A DNA stretch of 25,718 bases from Deltaproteobacteria bacterium RBG_13_49_15. Lineage in GTDB: Bacteria > Desulfobacterota > Desulfobacteria > Desulfobacterales > UBA2156. Below the pieces are notes generated by a model. The model saw only the letters and a program-made list of their open reading frames with translations, was not told where the DNA came from and ran no database searches. The first letter of the stretch is position 1. Each line of letters begins with the position of its first letter. The stretch is taken from NCBI GenBank assembly GCA_001797695.1, contig MGQD01000159.1:22033-47750 (forward strand), in the 5' to 3' direction. This document shows positions 8,138 through 16,323 of the stretch, in pieces. Made by a program: the position numbers and the translations under genes.

Positions 8138-8853
8138 TGCTTCTCAACGACCTGAAAAACAATCTGCCGACCCTGAGTGTCGGCATTCTGACGGCGAATA
8201 TGATGGATTTGGCCGGCCAGATACGGCTCATTCAGGATGCCGGGATTAACCTTCTGCATCTGGATGTGATGGCCGGCTGTATCTGGCCAAAAATCACGGT
8301 CGGATCGTCGTTTGTTGAGGGGCTTAAAACGTCCATGCTCAAGGATGTGCATTTGCTGATCGATAAACCCGAGCGGCAGATTGAAAACTTTATCAAGGCT
8401 GGCGCCGACATCCTCACCTTTTCGGCGGAATATTGCAGTGATATCGGTCAGGCCTTGCACGGGATTGACCGAATGCAAAATGCAAATGATCCTGACAGAG
8501 GAATCATCAAAGGGCTTTCGCTGAACCCTTTAACGCAGGTTGACACCCTTATTCCTTTTATTGACAATCTGGATGTCGTACTACTGCTGGCCGTCGGTCC
8601 CGATACCGCAAGCAAAAACTTCCTCTCCGCTTTCCCTGAAAGGATTTCACAGGTCAGAAAAATGAAGAAGAATATTCTGGTATTTGTGGACGGCGCGATT
8701 AAGAAAGACAACATTGCGGAAGTGGCCGCCCTATGTCCTGACGTGATTGTAACCGGCAGTGCGATCTTTGACGGCAAAGACCCTGTCGGAAATGCAAAAT
8801 TTATGTTAAACGCAATCCATAAACGCAAGAAATGTCAACGGATAAACCTTTAG
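8137..8853 (+). CDS. Ribulose-phosphate 3-epimerase-like protein (LsrE-like)
   Basis: This 238-residue TIM-barrel protein aligns with pentulose-phosphate 3-epimerases and keeps the four metal ligand and catalytic positions: His41 and Asp43 (HLDVMAG), His72 (DVHLLID) and Asp185 (FVDGAI). Two normally invariant neighbours are changed: DVMDG reads DVMAG, and VDGG reads VDGA. The N-terminal SPSILSAD motif reads SVGILTAN. This suggests a related epimerase with another substrate rather than housekeeping Rpe. In some Lsr operons an epimerase-like lsrE accompanies lsrF, so the coupled pair is reminiscent of that. It is translated from an ATG overlapping the previous stop. Confidence 0.85.
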   Translation: MLLNDLKNNLPTLSVGILTANMMDLAGQIRLIQDAGINLLHLDVMAGCIWPKITVGSSFVEGLKTSMLKDVHLLIDKPERQIENFIKAGADILTFSAEYCSDIGQALHGIDRMQNANDPDRGIIKGLSLNPLTQVDTLIPFIDNLDVVLLLAVGPDTASKNFLSAFPERISQVRKMKKNILVFVDGAIKKDNIAEVAALCPDVIVTGSAIFDGKDPVGNAKFMLNAIHKRKKCQRINL

Positions 8854-8898
8854 ATAATAAGGTTGTCCTGATTACTGAATGTATAAAATTAATGATAA

Positions 8899-9057
8899 GA
8901 ACTTCCTTTGGAAGACAAGATTTTTTTTGGAAAGATTTTAGGACTTAGTCTTCTCTGGTTTATAAAACAGGTAATTGTTGAAGAAAAAGAGCAACGCATT
9001 GACATTTTCGTTGATCACTAGCCGGAGATTCGAGTCAGGTGTCCGGTGTGCGGGTAG
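8899..9057 (+). pseudogene. ISL3-family transposase remnant, N-terminal zinc-finger part
   Basis: One frame reads like the N-terminus of ISL3-type transposases: a KIFFGKILGL start, an EEKEQRIDIFVDH strand pair, and the zinc motif RVRCPVCG. TAG codons interrupt it at 9019 and 9055. The rest of the element is missing. The remnant ends a few bases before the rpiB stop codon, so an ISL3 insertion or deletion shaped this junction. Confidence 0.65.
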
Positions 9058-9059
9058 CT

Positions 9060-9512
9060 TTATTTCCTTGTGTACTTCTCCTCGATCTTTCGGATCTTGT
9101 CCACCTTGGGTTGGGACCGACCCCCCTGGAACTCGGATTCTAACCAGATGTTCACAAGGGATTTCGCCAGTTCAGGGCCAATCACCTGGGCACCCATAGT
9201 CATAATCTGGGCGTTATTACTCTTTCTTGCGCGCTCCGTCGAGAACGAATCATGACACGTTGCCGCATAGACCCCCGGAACCTTATTCGCAGCAATGGCC
9301 ATACCGATACCCGTTCCACAGACAAGGATTCCGCGATTATGTTTTCCCTGGGCGACGGCTTCTGCCAACTTGACGGCGATATCGGGATAGTCGACAGGGT
9401 CTTCAGAGGCCACCCCATAATCTTCGACCTCTTTGCCCAAGGTCTTGAGGTAGGCTTTGATCTCCTCCTTGAGCTCGAATCCATTGTGATCACTTCCAAT
9501 AGCTATTGACAT
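9060..9512 (-). CDS. rpiB: RpiB-family sugar-phosphate isomerase
   Basis: The 150-residue protein belongs to the RpiB/LacAB fold that interconverts aldose and ketose phosphates. It has the N-terminal GSDHNGFELK loop and the catalytic-cysteine motif CGTGIG (Cys65). The usual ring-opening histidine in the later R-x-H-N motif is replaced by Ser98 (RKSNNAQ). As far as I recall, that variant is seen in RpiB relatives acting on tetrose phosphates such as those of erythritol pathways. Ribose-5-phosphate may therefore not be the substrate. TAGGAGGAATAAG precedes the ATG. It is the last gene of the leftward set, separated from the kinase by an IS256 remnant. Confidence 0.88.
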   Translation of the reverse strand: MSIAIGSDHNGFELKEEIKAYLKTLGKEVEDYGVASEDPVDYPDIAVKLAEAVAQGKHNRGILVCGTGIGMAIAANKVPGVYAATCHDSFSTERARKSNNAQIMTMGAQVIGPELAKSLVNIWLESEFQGGRSQPKVDKIRKIEEKYTRK

Positions 9513-9611
9513 CTTATTCCTCCTAACTCAATCTTTTCGATAGTGTATAATCGTTTATGTAAATCTGAAATGGGTTTTAGGCAAAAACATCAAAAGAAAG
9601 GAAAAGCGCCC

Positions 9612-9837
9612 ATGAAAGTGGAAATTAGCGTACCAGAGGTTGTGGGCATTTTCAAGGAAATCCAAGAGAAGCTGGAGAATATTTTTGAAATGATCCGCGT
9701 AGAAATCAAATAGAGCGTTGGTCAATACCTGATCAAACTGATGGACATGGAGCGCACTCAATTTCTTGGGCGGCAATAGTATGAGCATGCTAAGGGAGAT
9801 GTGAATCATCGCCCACCTGGCGGGAGTTTTTCAAAGA
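9612..9837 (+). pseudogene. IS256-family transposase remnant, N-terminal part
   Basis: An ATG at 9612 opens MKVEISVPEVVGIFKEIQEK, very like the N-terminus of IS256-type transposases. The frame continues after TAG (9711) with VGQYLIKLMDMERTQFLGR, and after a second TAG (9777) with a segment ending in VNHR. Two nonsense codons and the lost downstream part make it a dead fragment. It fills most of the 383-base gap between rpiB and the kinase gene, on the opposite strand to both. Confidence 0.75.
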
Positions 9838-9895
9838 TTTAACTAATTGAAATTATTTGAATGACGTTGGGACACTACTGATTGAAAATCATGGT

Positions 9896-11437
9896 TTAAA
9901 CGTATCCCGTCGCGTCGGCCAAATCTTTAAAGCTTTCCCGGAGGGCGGGATAAAGGTTGCGATAAATCTTGTAAAATTTCATGTAATTATCATGCAATTT
10001 TTGATTGGGCTCGATCCTGTCGGAAAAATTAACCCAATCACTGGCGACACTATAGTCCTTATAAACGCCGACGCCGACGCCGGCGTTTATGGCATTGCCA
10101 AGAGGTGCACCGGGGCATTCGGCCATATAGGCGCCATTCACATTTAAGATGTCGCATACGATCTGACGCCACAGTCGACTGTGAGCCCCCCCTTCGCCCA
10201 TGGTAAGAACCGGTTTAATATAAAGGCCACTTTCGCGTATCAATTCAAGATTATGAAGCATGCCGTATCCGGCTCCTTCCATAAGCGCCCTGATGATATG
10301 TGCTCTGGAATGTGCAAGGGAAAGACCGAATATGACACCTCTAGCCAGCGGATCCCAGATCGGTGTTCTTTCCCCCATGAAATACGGTAGAACAATCAAG
10401 CCATCAGATCCGGGAGGAGCTTTTTTGGCTTCGAGATTCAGGACGTCATATTCACTGATGCCGAGTTTTGCGGCTGAGTCCATTTCAAGCCGGCCCAAAT
10501 TGTCGCGGAAATAACGGATGAGTGCCCCGCATGAAACAAGGGCCATCAGGGTTGTGTATGTCTTCTCACAATTGGCGGCGTGAATGATGGTAATCATATT
10601 TTTTGTAAATTCCGGTTTTTCATGACATACGCCCAGGACCCCGGCTGTTCCCATGACGACGGAGTTGTCACCATCTTCAACCATGCCCATGGCCAGCCAG
10701 GCCGCGTTTGCGTCGACTGTACCTGCTACGACCGGCGTTCCAAAGGCCATGCCAGTTTCTTCGGCCGCTTCACGGGTTACTTCCCCAATCACTTCCTGAC
10801 ATGGATAAACCTCGGGAAGCTTTTCGATGTCGATTCCGATCTCCTCGGCCAGCTTCTCATCCCATTTCTTTTTTCGGATATCAAAACAGATGCCCATTAA
10901 ACTGGCATTAGAATAGTCAATGACCGCCTTGCCTGTCAGCTTCATTCGAGGATAACAGGCAGCTGTCTGAACTTTATAAGTTTTTTTATACAATTCCGGG
11001 CGGTTGTTTTTTTCCCACATCAATTTTGCAACGGCATAGTAAGGGTCGGTGGGATTACCGGATATTTCAAAGATTCGATCCTCACCTATGTTTTCCTTGA
11101 GCCATTTGCACTCCGCCGTGGCTCGGCGATCCATCCAGATATGGCCTTTTTGCAGGGGGTTGAGATTTTCATCCACCAGGATACACGCCGGCGAAAGAGC
11201 GCTGATACTGACGCCGCGAATGTCTTTCGCATCGATGCGCGCCTGGCTTATGGAATGTCGAATCGTGTCCGCGACAGCCCGCCAATACAGCTCCGGATCA
11301 TGTTCAGCCCAACCAGGCCGGGGGGTTTCGAGGGGGTATTCAATGAAATGAGAGCCTAAGACGTGCCCCTCTTCATCGATAACGACAGACTTGGTTCCGC
11401 CGGTGCCGACATCACTCCCCACAAGATAGTTGGCCAT
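9896..11437 (-). CDS. FGGY-family carbohydrate kinase
   Basis: The 513-residue cytoplasmic kinase has the xylulokinase-like FGGY layout. It shows DVGTGGTKSVVID as the N-terminal phosphate loop, YYAVAKLMWEK as the first FGGY signature region, GTVDANAAWLAMG with the catalytic-base aspartate, and GEGGAHSRLWRQIVCD as the second signature. It should phosphorylate an incoming ketose, polyol or AI-2-like compound; family members include xylulokinase, erythritol kinase and LsrK. The frame extends to a TTG at 11443, but the ATG at 11437 has GGAGG six bases upstream and is preferred. It lies downstream of the ABC transporter genes. Confidence 0.9.
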   Translation of the reverse strand: MANYLVGSDVGTGGTKSVVIDEEGHVLGSHFIEYPLETPRPGWAEHDPELYWRAVADTIRHSISQARIDAKDIRGVSISALSPACILVDENLNPLQKGHIWMDRRATAECKWLKENIGEDRIFEISGNPTDPYYAVAKLMWEKNNRPELYKKTYKVQTAACYPRMKLTGKAVIDYSNASLMGICFDIRKKKWDEKLAEEIGIDIEKLPEVYPCQEVIGEVTREAAEETGMAFGTPVVAGTVDANAAWLAMGMVEDGDNSVVMGTAGVLGVCHEKPEFTKNMITIIHAANCEKTYTTLMALVSCGALIRYFRDNLGRLEMDSAAKLGISEYDVLNLEAKKAPPGSDGLIVLPYFMGERTPIWDPLARGVIFGLSLAHSRAHIIRALMEGAGYGMLHNLELIRESGLYIKPVLTMGEGGAHSRLWRQIVCDILNVNGAYMAECPGAPLGNAINAGVGVGVYKDYSVASDWVNFSDRIEPNQKLHDNYMKFYKIYRNLYPALRESFKDLADATGYV

Positions 11438-11494
11438 AACCAACCTCCATTCGTAAAATCTGACAAGAACCCTAACTAAAAACGCTGCCTCAAT

Positions 11495-12325
11495 CTATTC
11501 CTTGACCGCACCAAAACTAAGTCCGCGCACCAAATATTTTTGAACAAAAAAACTGAATACCAGAACCGGAATTATCAGGGCCGTCCCGGCAGCGCTGACT
11601 TGCTCCCAGGTAACTTCACGCCAGGTGATGAATTCGCTGATGGAAACCGGCATCGTCTTCGCCTCAGTCTGAGTCAAAAGAAAAGAAAATAAAAATTCAC
11701 TCCATGAAAAGATGACACAGAAGATGGCAACCGCAACCAGGCTGGGCCGCAGCAATGGCAGCAGAATTCTTCGAAAAGCCTGCATTCGCGTCAATCCGTC
11801 GACCATTGCAGCTTCCTCCAATTCTTGGGGTATCGCTATGATGAATTCGCGCATCATCCAGACGACAAAAGGTAAATTAAAGACGGTATAGGCACATATC
11901 AAGCCAAACCGCGTGTCTATCAGTTCAAGCTGTTTCATCCAAAGGAAGATGGGGATTGCTGCCGCAATTGGCGGGAACATCCGTATAGAAAGGATGAAAA
12001 AGGAAATATCCTTGGACCCTTTAATACGAAAACGGGCCAAGGCATAGGCCGCCAACGTGCCGAAGACTAAGGAGATGATGGTTGTTCCGAAGGAGACCAC
12101 GGCACTGTTGAAAAAATAGTGGAATAAGGGTTTCTTGGTAAAAGCATCTACCCAAGCCTGCAATGTTGGTACGAAAAAAAATTTTGGCGGCATTACATAG
12201 ATATCCAGCCGGGACTTAAAAGAAGTCATAAATAGGTAAACGACAGGGTATAAGAAAAATATGACGGCAGCTATAATAACCAAGTAGAATATGACCCAGT
12301 AAAATGTTCCATGTTCTTTTACCAT
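11495..12325 (-). CDS. Carbohydrate ABC transporter permease, MalG type
   Basis: The 276-residue inner-membrane protein has about six hydrophobic segments, the first at residues 8-31. It carries the EAA loop ELEEAAMVDGLTRMQAFRRI that docks on the ATPase, then LPLLRPSLVA, and a C-terminal VRGLSFGAVKE-like tail typical of MalG/UgpE-type CUT1 permeases. AAGGGAG lies upstream of the ATG. The partner permease ends 16 bases upstream. A close paralogue is encoded at 17367-18182. Confidence 0.93.
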   Translation of the reverse strand: MVKEHGTFYWVIFYLVIIAAVIFFLYPVVYLFMTSFKSRLDIYVMPPKFFFVPTLQAWVDAFTKKPLFHYFFNSAVVSFGTTIISLVFGTLAAYALARFRIKGSKDISFFILSIRMFPPIAAAIPIFLWMKQLELIDTRFGLICAYTVFNLPFVVWMMREFIIAIPQELEEAAMVDGLTRMQAFRRILLPLLRPSLVAVAIFCVIFSWSEFLFSFLLTQTEAKTMPVSISEFITWREVTWEQVSAAGTALIIPVLVFSFFVQKYLVRGLSFGAVKE

Positions 12326-12341
12326 CGGACTGCTTCTCCCT

Positions 12342-13232
12342 TTATTGCTGTACGACAGCTTCTTCTTTCTGGAAAATTTTTAGATATATTCTACTAATGA
12401 TGATAATGACAATCAGCATAACGATGGCCAGGGCAGAACCTTTGCCCATATTGAAATACCGGAAGGTCTGGCGATATATCTCAAGGCTGAGCACCTCGGT
12501 GGCATCTCCCGGTCCGCCCTGGGTCATAATAAAAATCTCATCAAATATTTTGAAGGCGTCCATGGTTCGCAGCAACAAAGCCACCAAAAGAACCGATTTC
12601 ATCATCGGAAAGGTGACCCATTTGAAAATTTGCCAGGTGCTGGCACCGTCTATTTCGGCGGCTTCATAAGGTGACCGGGGCAAGGCGCCGAGCCGAGCCA
12701 AAGACAGCAGAAAAACAAAAGGGGTCCAATGCCATACATCTACGAATATGACGGCCGGCAAAGCCGTAGCAGGGTTCGACAGGACCGCATGGACATCGGT
12801 ACCCACCACCTGTAAAATCCAAGAGACAAAGCCAAATTCACCATTGAACATATAGCGCCAGATTAGGCCGACCACAATCGGGGTGGTGATCATGGGAATC
12901 AGGATTATCGGGAATACGATCGATTTTCCCTTGAAATCGCGGTTAAACAACAAGGCAAGCCCGAATCCAAGACACATCTCCAATCCGACGGCAACAATCG
13001 TAAATACGAACGTCCTTAAAAAAGCTTCCCAAAAAAGAGACGAGGTGAATAAAGACGTGTAATTTTTAAACCAGATAAAACGCATGCCAAGTTCAGGGCG
13101 AGTCAAATTCCAAAAATGCATGCTTAGGAATAAGTTGTAAAAAAGCGGAAAGACACCGATCAAAAGAATGATGATCAGCGCCGGTGCTAACAACCCCCAC
13201 GGTAAATATCTCTCTTCAGTTACAGCATCCAT
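12342..13232 (-). CDS. Carbohydrate ABC transporter permease, MalF type
   Basis: The 296-residue integral membrane protein belongs to the MalF/UgpA side of CUT1 sugar transporters. About six membrane segments are visible, the first at residues 13-36. The EAA loop reads SPYEAAEIDGASTWQIF, and the segment IFDEIFIMTQGGPGDATEVL is a family hallmark. It pairs with the MalG-type permease 16 bases downstream and follows the binding-protein gene after an 88-base gap that contains a stable hairpin. Confidence 0.93.
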   Translation of the reverse strand: MDAVTEERYLPWGLLAPALIIILLIGVFPLFYNLFLSMHFWNLTRPELGMRFIWFKNYTSLFTSSLFWEAFLRTFVFTIVAVGLEMCLGFGLALLFNRDFKGKSIVFPIILIPMITTPIVVGLIWRYMFNGEFGFVSWILQVVGTDVHAVLSNPATALPAVIFVDVWHWTPFVFLLSLARLGALPRSPYEAAEIDGASTWQIFKWVTFPMMKSVLLVALLLRTMDAFKIFDEIFIMTQGGPGDATEVLSLEIYRQTFRYFNMGKGSALAIVMLIVIIIISRIYLKIFQKEEAVVQQ

Positions 13233-13276
13233 TTAGGTAACTAAGTCCTCTTTGGGTCAGAAAAATCTTGAAATCA

Positions 13277-13304
13277 GGGAGGCCTGGATCAACCAAGGCC
13301 TCCC
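13277..13304 (-). terminator. Stable hairpin between binding-protein and permease genes
   Basis: Perfect nine-base arms (GGGAGGCCT at 13277-13285 and AGGCCTCCC at 13296-13304) enclose a ten-base loop. On the - strand a loosely T-rich stretch follows. Similar hairpins after binding-protein genes act as partial terminators or protect the upstream mRNA, so binding protein is made in excess over permeases. That role is inferred here. Confidence 0.55.
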
Positions 13305-13320
13305 CAAATCGAACTATTCG

Positions 13321-14697
13321 CTAATTATACCTTCCGGTCAGCAGATCGGAATACTCTTTGCCTTCAAAGTAATAGCCTTTATCGTCAAGCATCCTTTCCA
13401 CGCCTTTTACTGCTTCTTTTATTGCGTCTTTCGGACTCATTTTGCCGATCATGCACTTTTGAAAATAAACAGCACTGATATCATCTACTTGTGACCACTC
13501 TACGATCTTGGGGACGAGGCGAACTGCATTATCTTTAGCCGCTTTTTCTAGGAGAGGGAAGTAGGGAAAAAGTTTTGCAACTTTGGGATCCCTCATAACC
13601 GAGTATCTGGATGGATGGCCGGTTTTATATTCCGCCTCCACCTTCAGCAGGGTACCCTTGCTGTTGAGCCACTGTACAAAGAGAAATGCAGCTTCCTTGT
13701 TTGTAGCGGTCTTGGGAATGCACAGGCCGGTCGAAGCTTCCCGCACATAGTGGACGGCCTTGGGATTGTCCTTGGGGAACATCGTATATCCCAGTTTACC
13801 CGCAACTTTGGATTTGCTTGGATCTTCCAGATCAGCTCCCATCATGGACCAGTTCCACATCATTGCGGCTTTGCCTTGAGCAAAAAAAGCTGCGGCCTCA
13901 CCCAGTTCGAAGTCGGTGCTTCCGGCCGGGGCCAAACCCTCGGTGTAAATCTTCTGATAGATGGTCAGGACGTTTAGCATGTCTTGATTGTCGAATATCG
14001 GTTTGAGTTTTTTATCGAAAAGCTGGCCGCCTTTACCCCAATAGGGTGTGCAGAGTTCGTCGAAAATTCCCGTCCTTTGGCCTTGCTCGGTCGCGCCGTA
14101 GACAACCGTTGTACCGCCTTCCTTTTCGGTCAGCTTTTTAGCATACTCATAAAACTCCTGGTAAGTTTTGGGAGGACCGGTCAGGCCATGTTTTTCAAAA
14201 AGGTCTTTGCGGTAGATCAGAACTGGGAAGAAATAGCCTTCCGGAAATGAATAGGTCTTGCCTTCCCATTGATAACCCTGCAGCACTTCAGGAACAAAAT
14301 CTTTTACATCGAAATTGGGGTCGGCCAATTTCGGATTTTTCATGTAGTCATCAAGGGGTCGAAGATAGCTAACATACTGAGGAAACCACAGGTTGTCGAT
14401 ATTTAACAAATCATAGGTCCTGCTGCCGGTGGAAAGAGCGATCATGTGTTTTTCAAGGGTTTCAGAGTAGGGAATGGACTCATATTTGAGTTCAATGCCG
14501 GTGATCTTGGTAAACTCTTTCCCAATTTGGGGAATGACTTCATTAACCTTGTACCCGGCCATCAGGGATAAGGTGAGGGTTTGCCCCTTGTATGGCTTTG
14601 ACGCTCCAGCAAGGTCAAAAGCCATTAAATTAGAGCTAAAAATGAAAACTATTCCTAAAATTAAGCCAAACAATAAAATTCTTGATAGCTTCCTCAT
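13321..14697 (-). CDS. Carbohydrate ABC transporter substrate-binding protein
   Basis: This 458-residue periplasmic binding protein belongs to the MalE/UgpB-like family 1 solute-binding proteins. It begins with a clear Sec signal (basic MRKLSR, hydrophobic core, likely cleavage after LMA near residue 26). No lipobox cysteine is seen, so it should be soluble in the periplasm. The mature part shows the expected GIELKYESIPYSE-type first domain and late PFYFPLLE-like helices with many aromatic residues. AAGGAGGGG lies 5 bases before the ATG. The ligand cannot be predicted from sequence alone. Confidence 0.92.
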   Translation of the reverse strand: MRKLSRILLFGLILGIVFIFSSNLMAFDLAGASKPYKGQTLTLSLMAGYKVNEVIPQIGKEFTKITGIELKYESIPYSETLEKHMIALSTGSRTYDLLNIDNLWFPQYVSYLRPLDDYMKNPKLADPNFDVKDFVPEVLQGYQWEGKTYSFPEGYFFPVLIYRKDLFEKHGLTGPPKTYQEFYEYAKKLTEKEGGTTVVYGATEQGQRTGIFDELCTPYWGKGGQLFDKKLKPIFDNQDMLNVLTIYQKIYTEGLAPAGSTDFELGEAAAFFAQGKAAMMWNWSMMGADLEDPSKSKVAGKLGYTMFPKDNPKAVHYVREASTGLCIPKTATNKEAAFLFVQWLNSKGTLLKVEAEYKTGHPSRYSVMRDPKVAKLFPYFPLLEKAAKDNAVRLVPKIVEWSQVDDISAVYFQKCMIGKMSPKDAIKEAVKGVERMLDDKGYYFEGKEYSDLLTGRYN

Positions 14698-14815
14698 GGT
14701 GTCCCCTCCTTGATCAGTAGTGGTTTAATAATTAAGTGTCCTGGGTTCATAAAAAGTATTATTGATCACCCCCTTTGGTCTAAATTCGGTTTATTCGATT
14801 AGAAACCAAAATTAA

Positions 14816-15910
14816 TCAACCGATCTTCATTCCTGTTTCTTTGTTAAAAATATTCGCTTTATCAAAATCGAATGACAACCAGACTTTTTCACCGATTTCG
14901 GTCTTAATATCCGGGCTTGTTACGACTTTTATTATTTTGTCTCGGAAGCTTAGGTCAATAATCTGGACTTCTCCCAATGGCTCACTAATATATACTTCTG
15001 CAGGAATACCCATTTGATCGGCTTGCTTGTTATGGATCGAAAAATGAGTGGGTCTGATACCTAGTCGAACAAATACGACCGAGGGTGTTTCTGTCAAAAC
15101 AGAAACTCTTTGTTGCGGGATCTCAAAAGAAAATTCATCGTTTCGAATATACATTTTTCCGCCTTCTGAAACCAACTGGCCATCAATGAAGTTAATCGGA
15201 GGATCACCGATAAAGCCTGCCACAAATTCATTGACTGGATCATTGAAAATCTCGCCAGGCGTCCCTAACTGCTGCAGGACCCCGTCATTCATCACAGCGA
15301 CACGGTCAGCCATCGACATGGCTTCCAACTGATCATGGGTAACATATACCGTCGTTGTTCCCAGGTCTTTTTGAAGCCTTTTTATCTCACCGCGCATGTG
15401 GGCTCTCAACTTAGCGTCAAGATGAGAAATGGGCTCGTCCATTAAAAAAGCAGATGGATTGCGAACAATCGCTCGCCCCATGGCTACGCGTTGTTTTTGC
15501 CCGCCGCTTAACTGAGTAATGCCCCGATCAAGTAAATTTTCGATTTCTAAAATTTCTGCCGCTTCCTCAACCTTTTTTTTTATTTCGTCTTTAGGCAGCT
15601 TCTTGACTCTCAAGGGAAAGGCAATATTTTCAAATACAGTCATCTGGGGGTAAAGGGCATAATTTTCAAAAACCATGGCAATATCACGGTCCCTGGGAGA
15701 CAAATCAGTAACATCTCTTTCTCCGATAAGGATTGTTCCTGAGCTGGGACGTTCGAGACCGGCTAACATTCGAAGAGATGTGGTCTTGCCGCATCCGGAA
15801 GGTCCTAACAAGCACACCATCTCTTTGTCTTGGATATCAAGATCTAGATCTATAACAGCCTTTACATTGCCAAAATTCTTACATAATTTTTTCATTTGAA
15901 TATTCGCCAC
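14816..15910 (-). CDS. Carbohydrate ABC transporter ATPase, MalK/UgpC type
   Basis: The 364-residue ATPase energises the CUT1 transporter. It has Walker A GPSGCGKTT (36-44), the LSGGQ signature (134-138), Walker B with Asp158-Glu159, the H-loop His192, and a C-terminal TOBE-like regulatory domain (about 235-360). The Q-loop position equivalent to MalK Gln82 is Glu82 (VFENYALYP), a variant I believe occurs in a minority of sugar ATPases. The start is GTG at 15910, supported by AAGGAGGGGG close upstream. It is the first gene of the leftward operon, 118 bases before the binding protein. Confidence 0.93.
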   Translation of the reverse strand: MANIQMKKLCKNFGNVKAVIDLDLDIQDKEMVCLLGPSGCGKTTSLRMLAGLERPSSGTILIGERDVTDLSPRDRDIAMVFENYALYPQMTVFENIAFPLRVKKLPKDEIKKKVEEAAEILEIENLLDRGITQLSGGQKQRVAMGRAIVRNPSAFLMDEPISHLDAKLRAHMRGEIKRLQKDLGTTTVYVTHDQLEAMSMADRVAVMNDGVLQQLGTPGEIFNDPVNEFVAGFIGDPPINFIDGQLVSEGGKMYIRNDEFSFEIPQQRVSVLTETPSVVFVRLGIRPTHFSIHNKQADQMGIPAEVYISEPLGEVQIIDLSFRDKIIKVVTSPDIKTEIGEKVWLSFDFDKANIFNKETGMKIG

Positions 15911-15991
15911 AGACCCCCTCCTTGATGAGAATTAAACATGGATTGTGCTTGACAGGAGATTTTTAGATTTTGCATTTGGAATTATGTATTG

Positions 15992-16020
15992 TTGACATAG
16001 GATGATATATCCATTATGTA
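15992..16020 (+). promoter_or_regulatory. Rightward promoter-like pair in the divergent region
   Basis: A perfect TTGACA (15992-15997) is followed after 17 bases by TATGTA (16015-16020). It could once have served the GntR gene now about 480 bases away, before the IS630 remnant separated them. An ATGTA-AAAA-TACAT inverted repeat (16016-16029) overlaps its -10 end. Confidence 0.45.
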
Positions 16021-16040
16021 AAAATACATTATGACATCTT

Positions 16041-16077
16041 TGTTATAACATTTATTCAACTATTCGAACTGTGTCAA
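16041..16077 (-). promoter_or_regulatory. Leftward promoter with palindromic operator for the ABC-kinase operon
   Basis: On the - strand TTGACA (16077-16072) is followed after 17 bases by TAAATG (16054-16049). A perfect ten-base palindrome, TGTTATAACA (16041-16050), covers the end of the -10 box and the expected start point. It is part of a wider imperfect repeat, TTATGACA-TCTT-TGTTATAA. The nearby GntR/HutC protein is the most likely binder (inferred). Confidence 0.55.
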
Positions 16078-16134
16078 GCCTTATTTGCTGTTCATAAGAT
16101 TAAACGCATAAAAAAATGAATTATAGTGAGCGTC

Positions 16135-16323
16135 CTAAATAACATGGCATAATGATTGAATTTTATCAGGTCGCTGTATGCGCGAGCGATTAAAGACGGC
16201 GCGATCCATCTGTTCAAAGATTTCATAATAAGTATTTGTGGTTTTTTCATAGCGCATCATGCGCCACAGTCTTTCTTGGAAATTAAGCTCAGGATGGTAT
16301 TTGGGAATATATTCGAGTTTCAA
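16135..16323 (-). pseudogene. IS630-family transposase remnant, C-terminal part
   Basis: The 62-residue frame contains YIPKYHPELNFQERLWRMMR, the DDE-domain end typical of IS630 transposases (consensus YSPELNPIERLW, with the catalytic glutamate). The upstream two thirds of the transposase are missing and an in-frame stop lies just before the TTG. About 10 bases further up on the same strand is an AAAGGAGG followed by ATG in another frame. This may be the element's own start brought close by an internal deletion. Confidence 0.75.
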
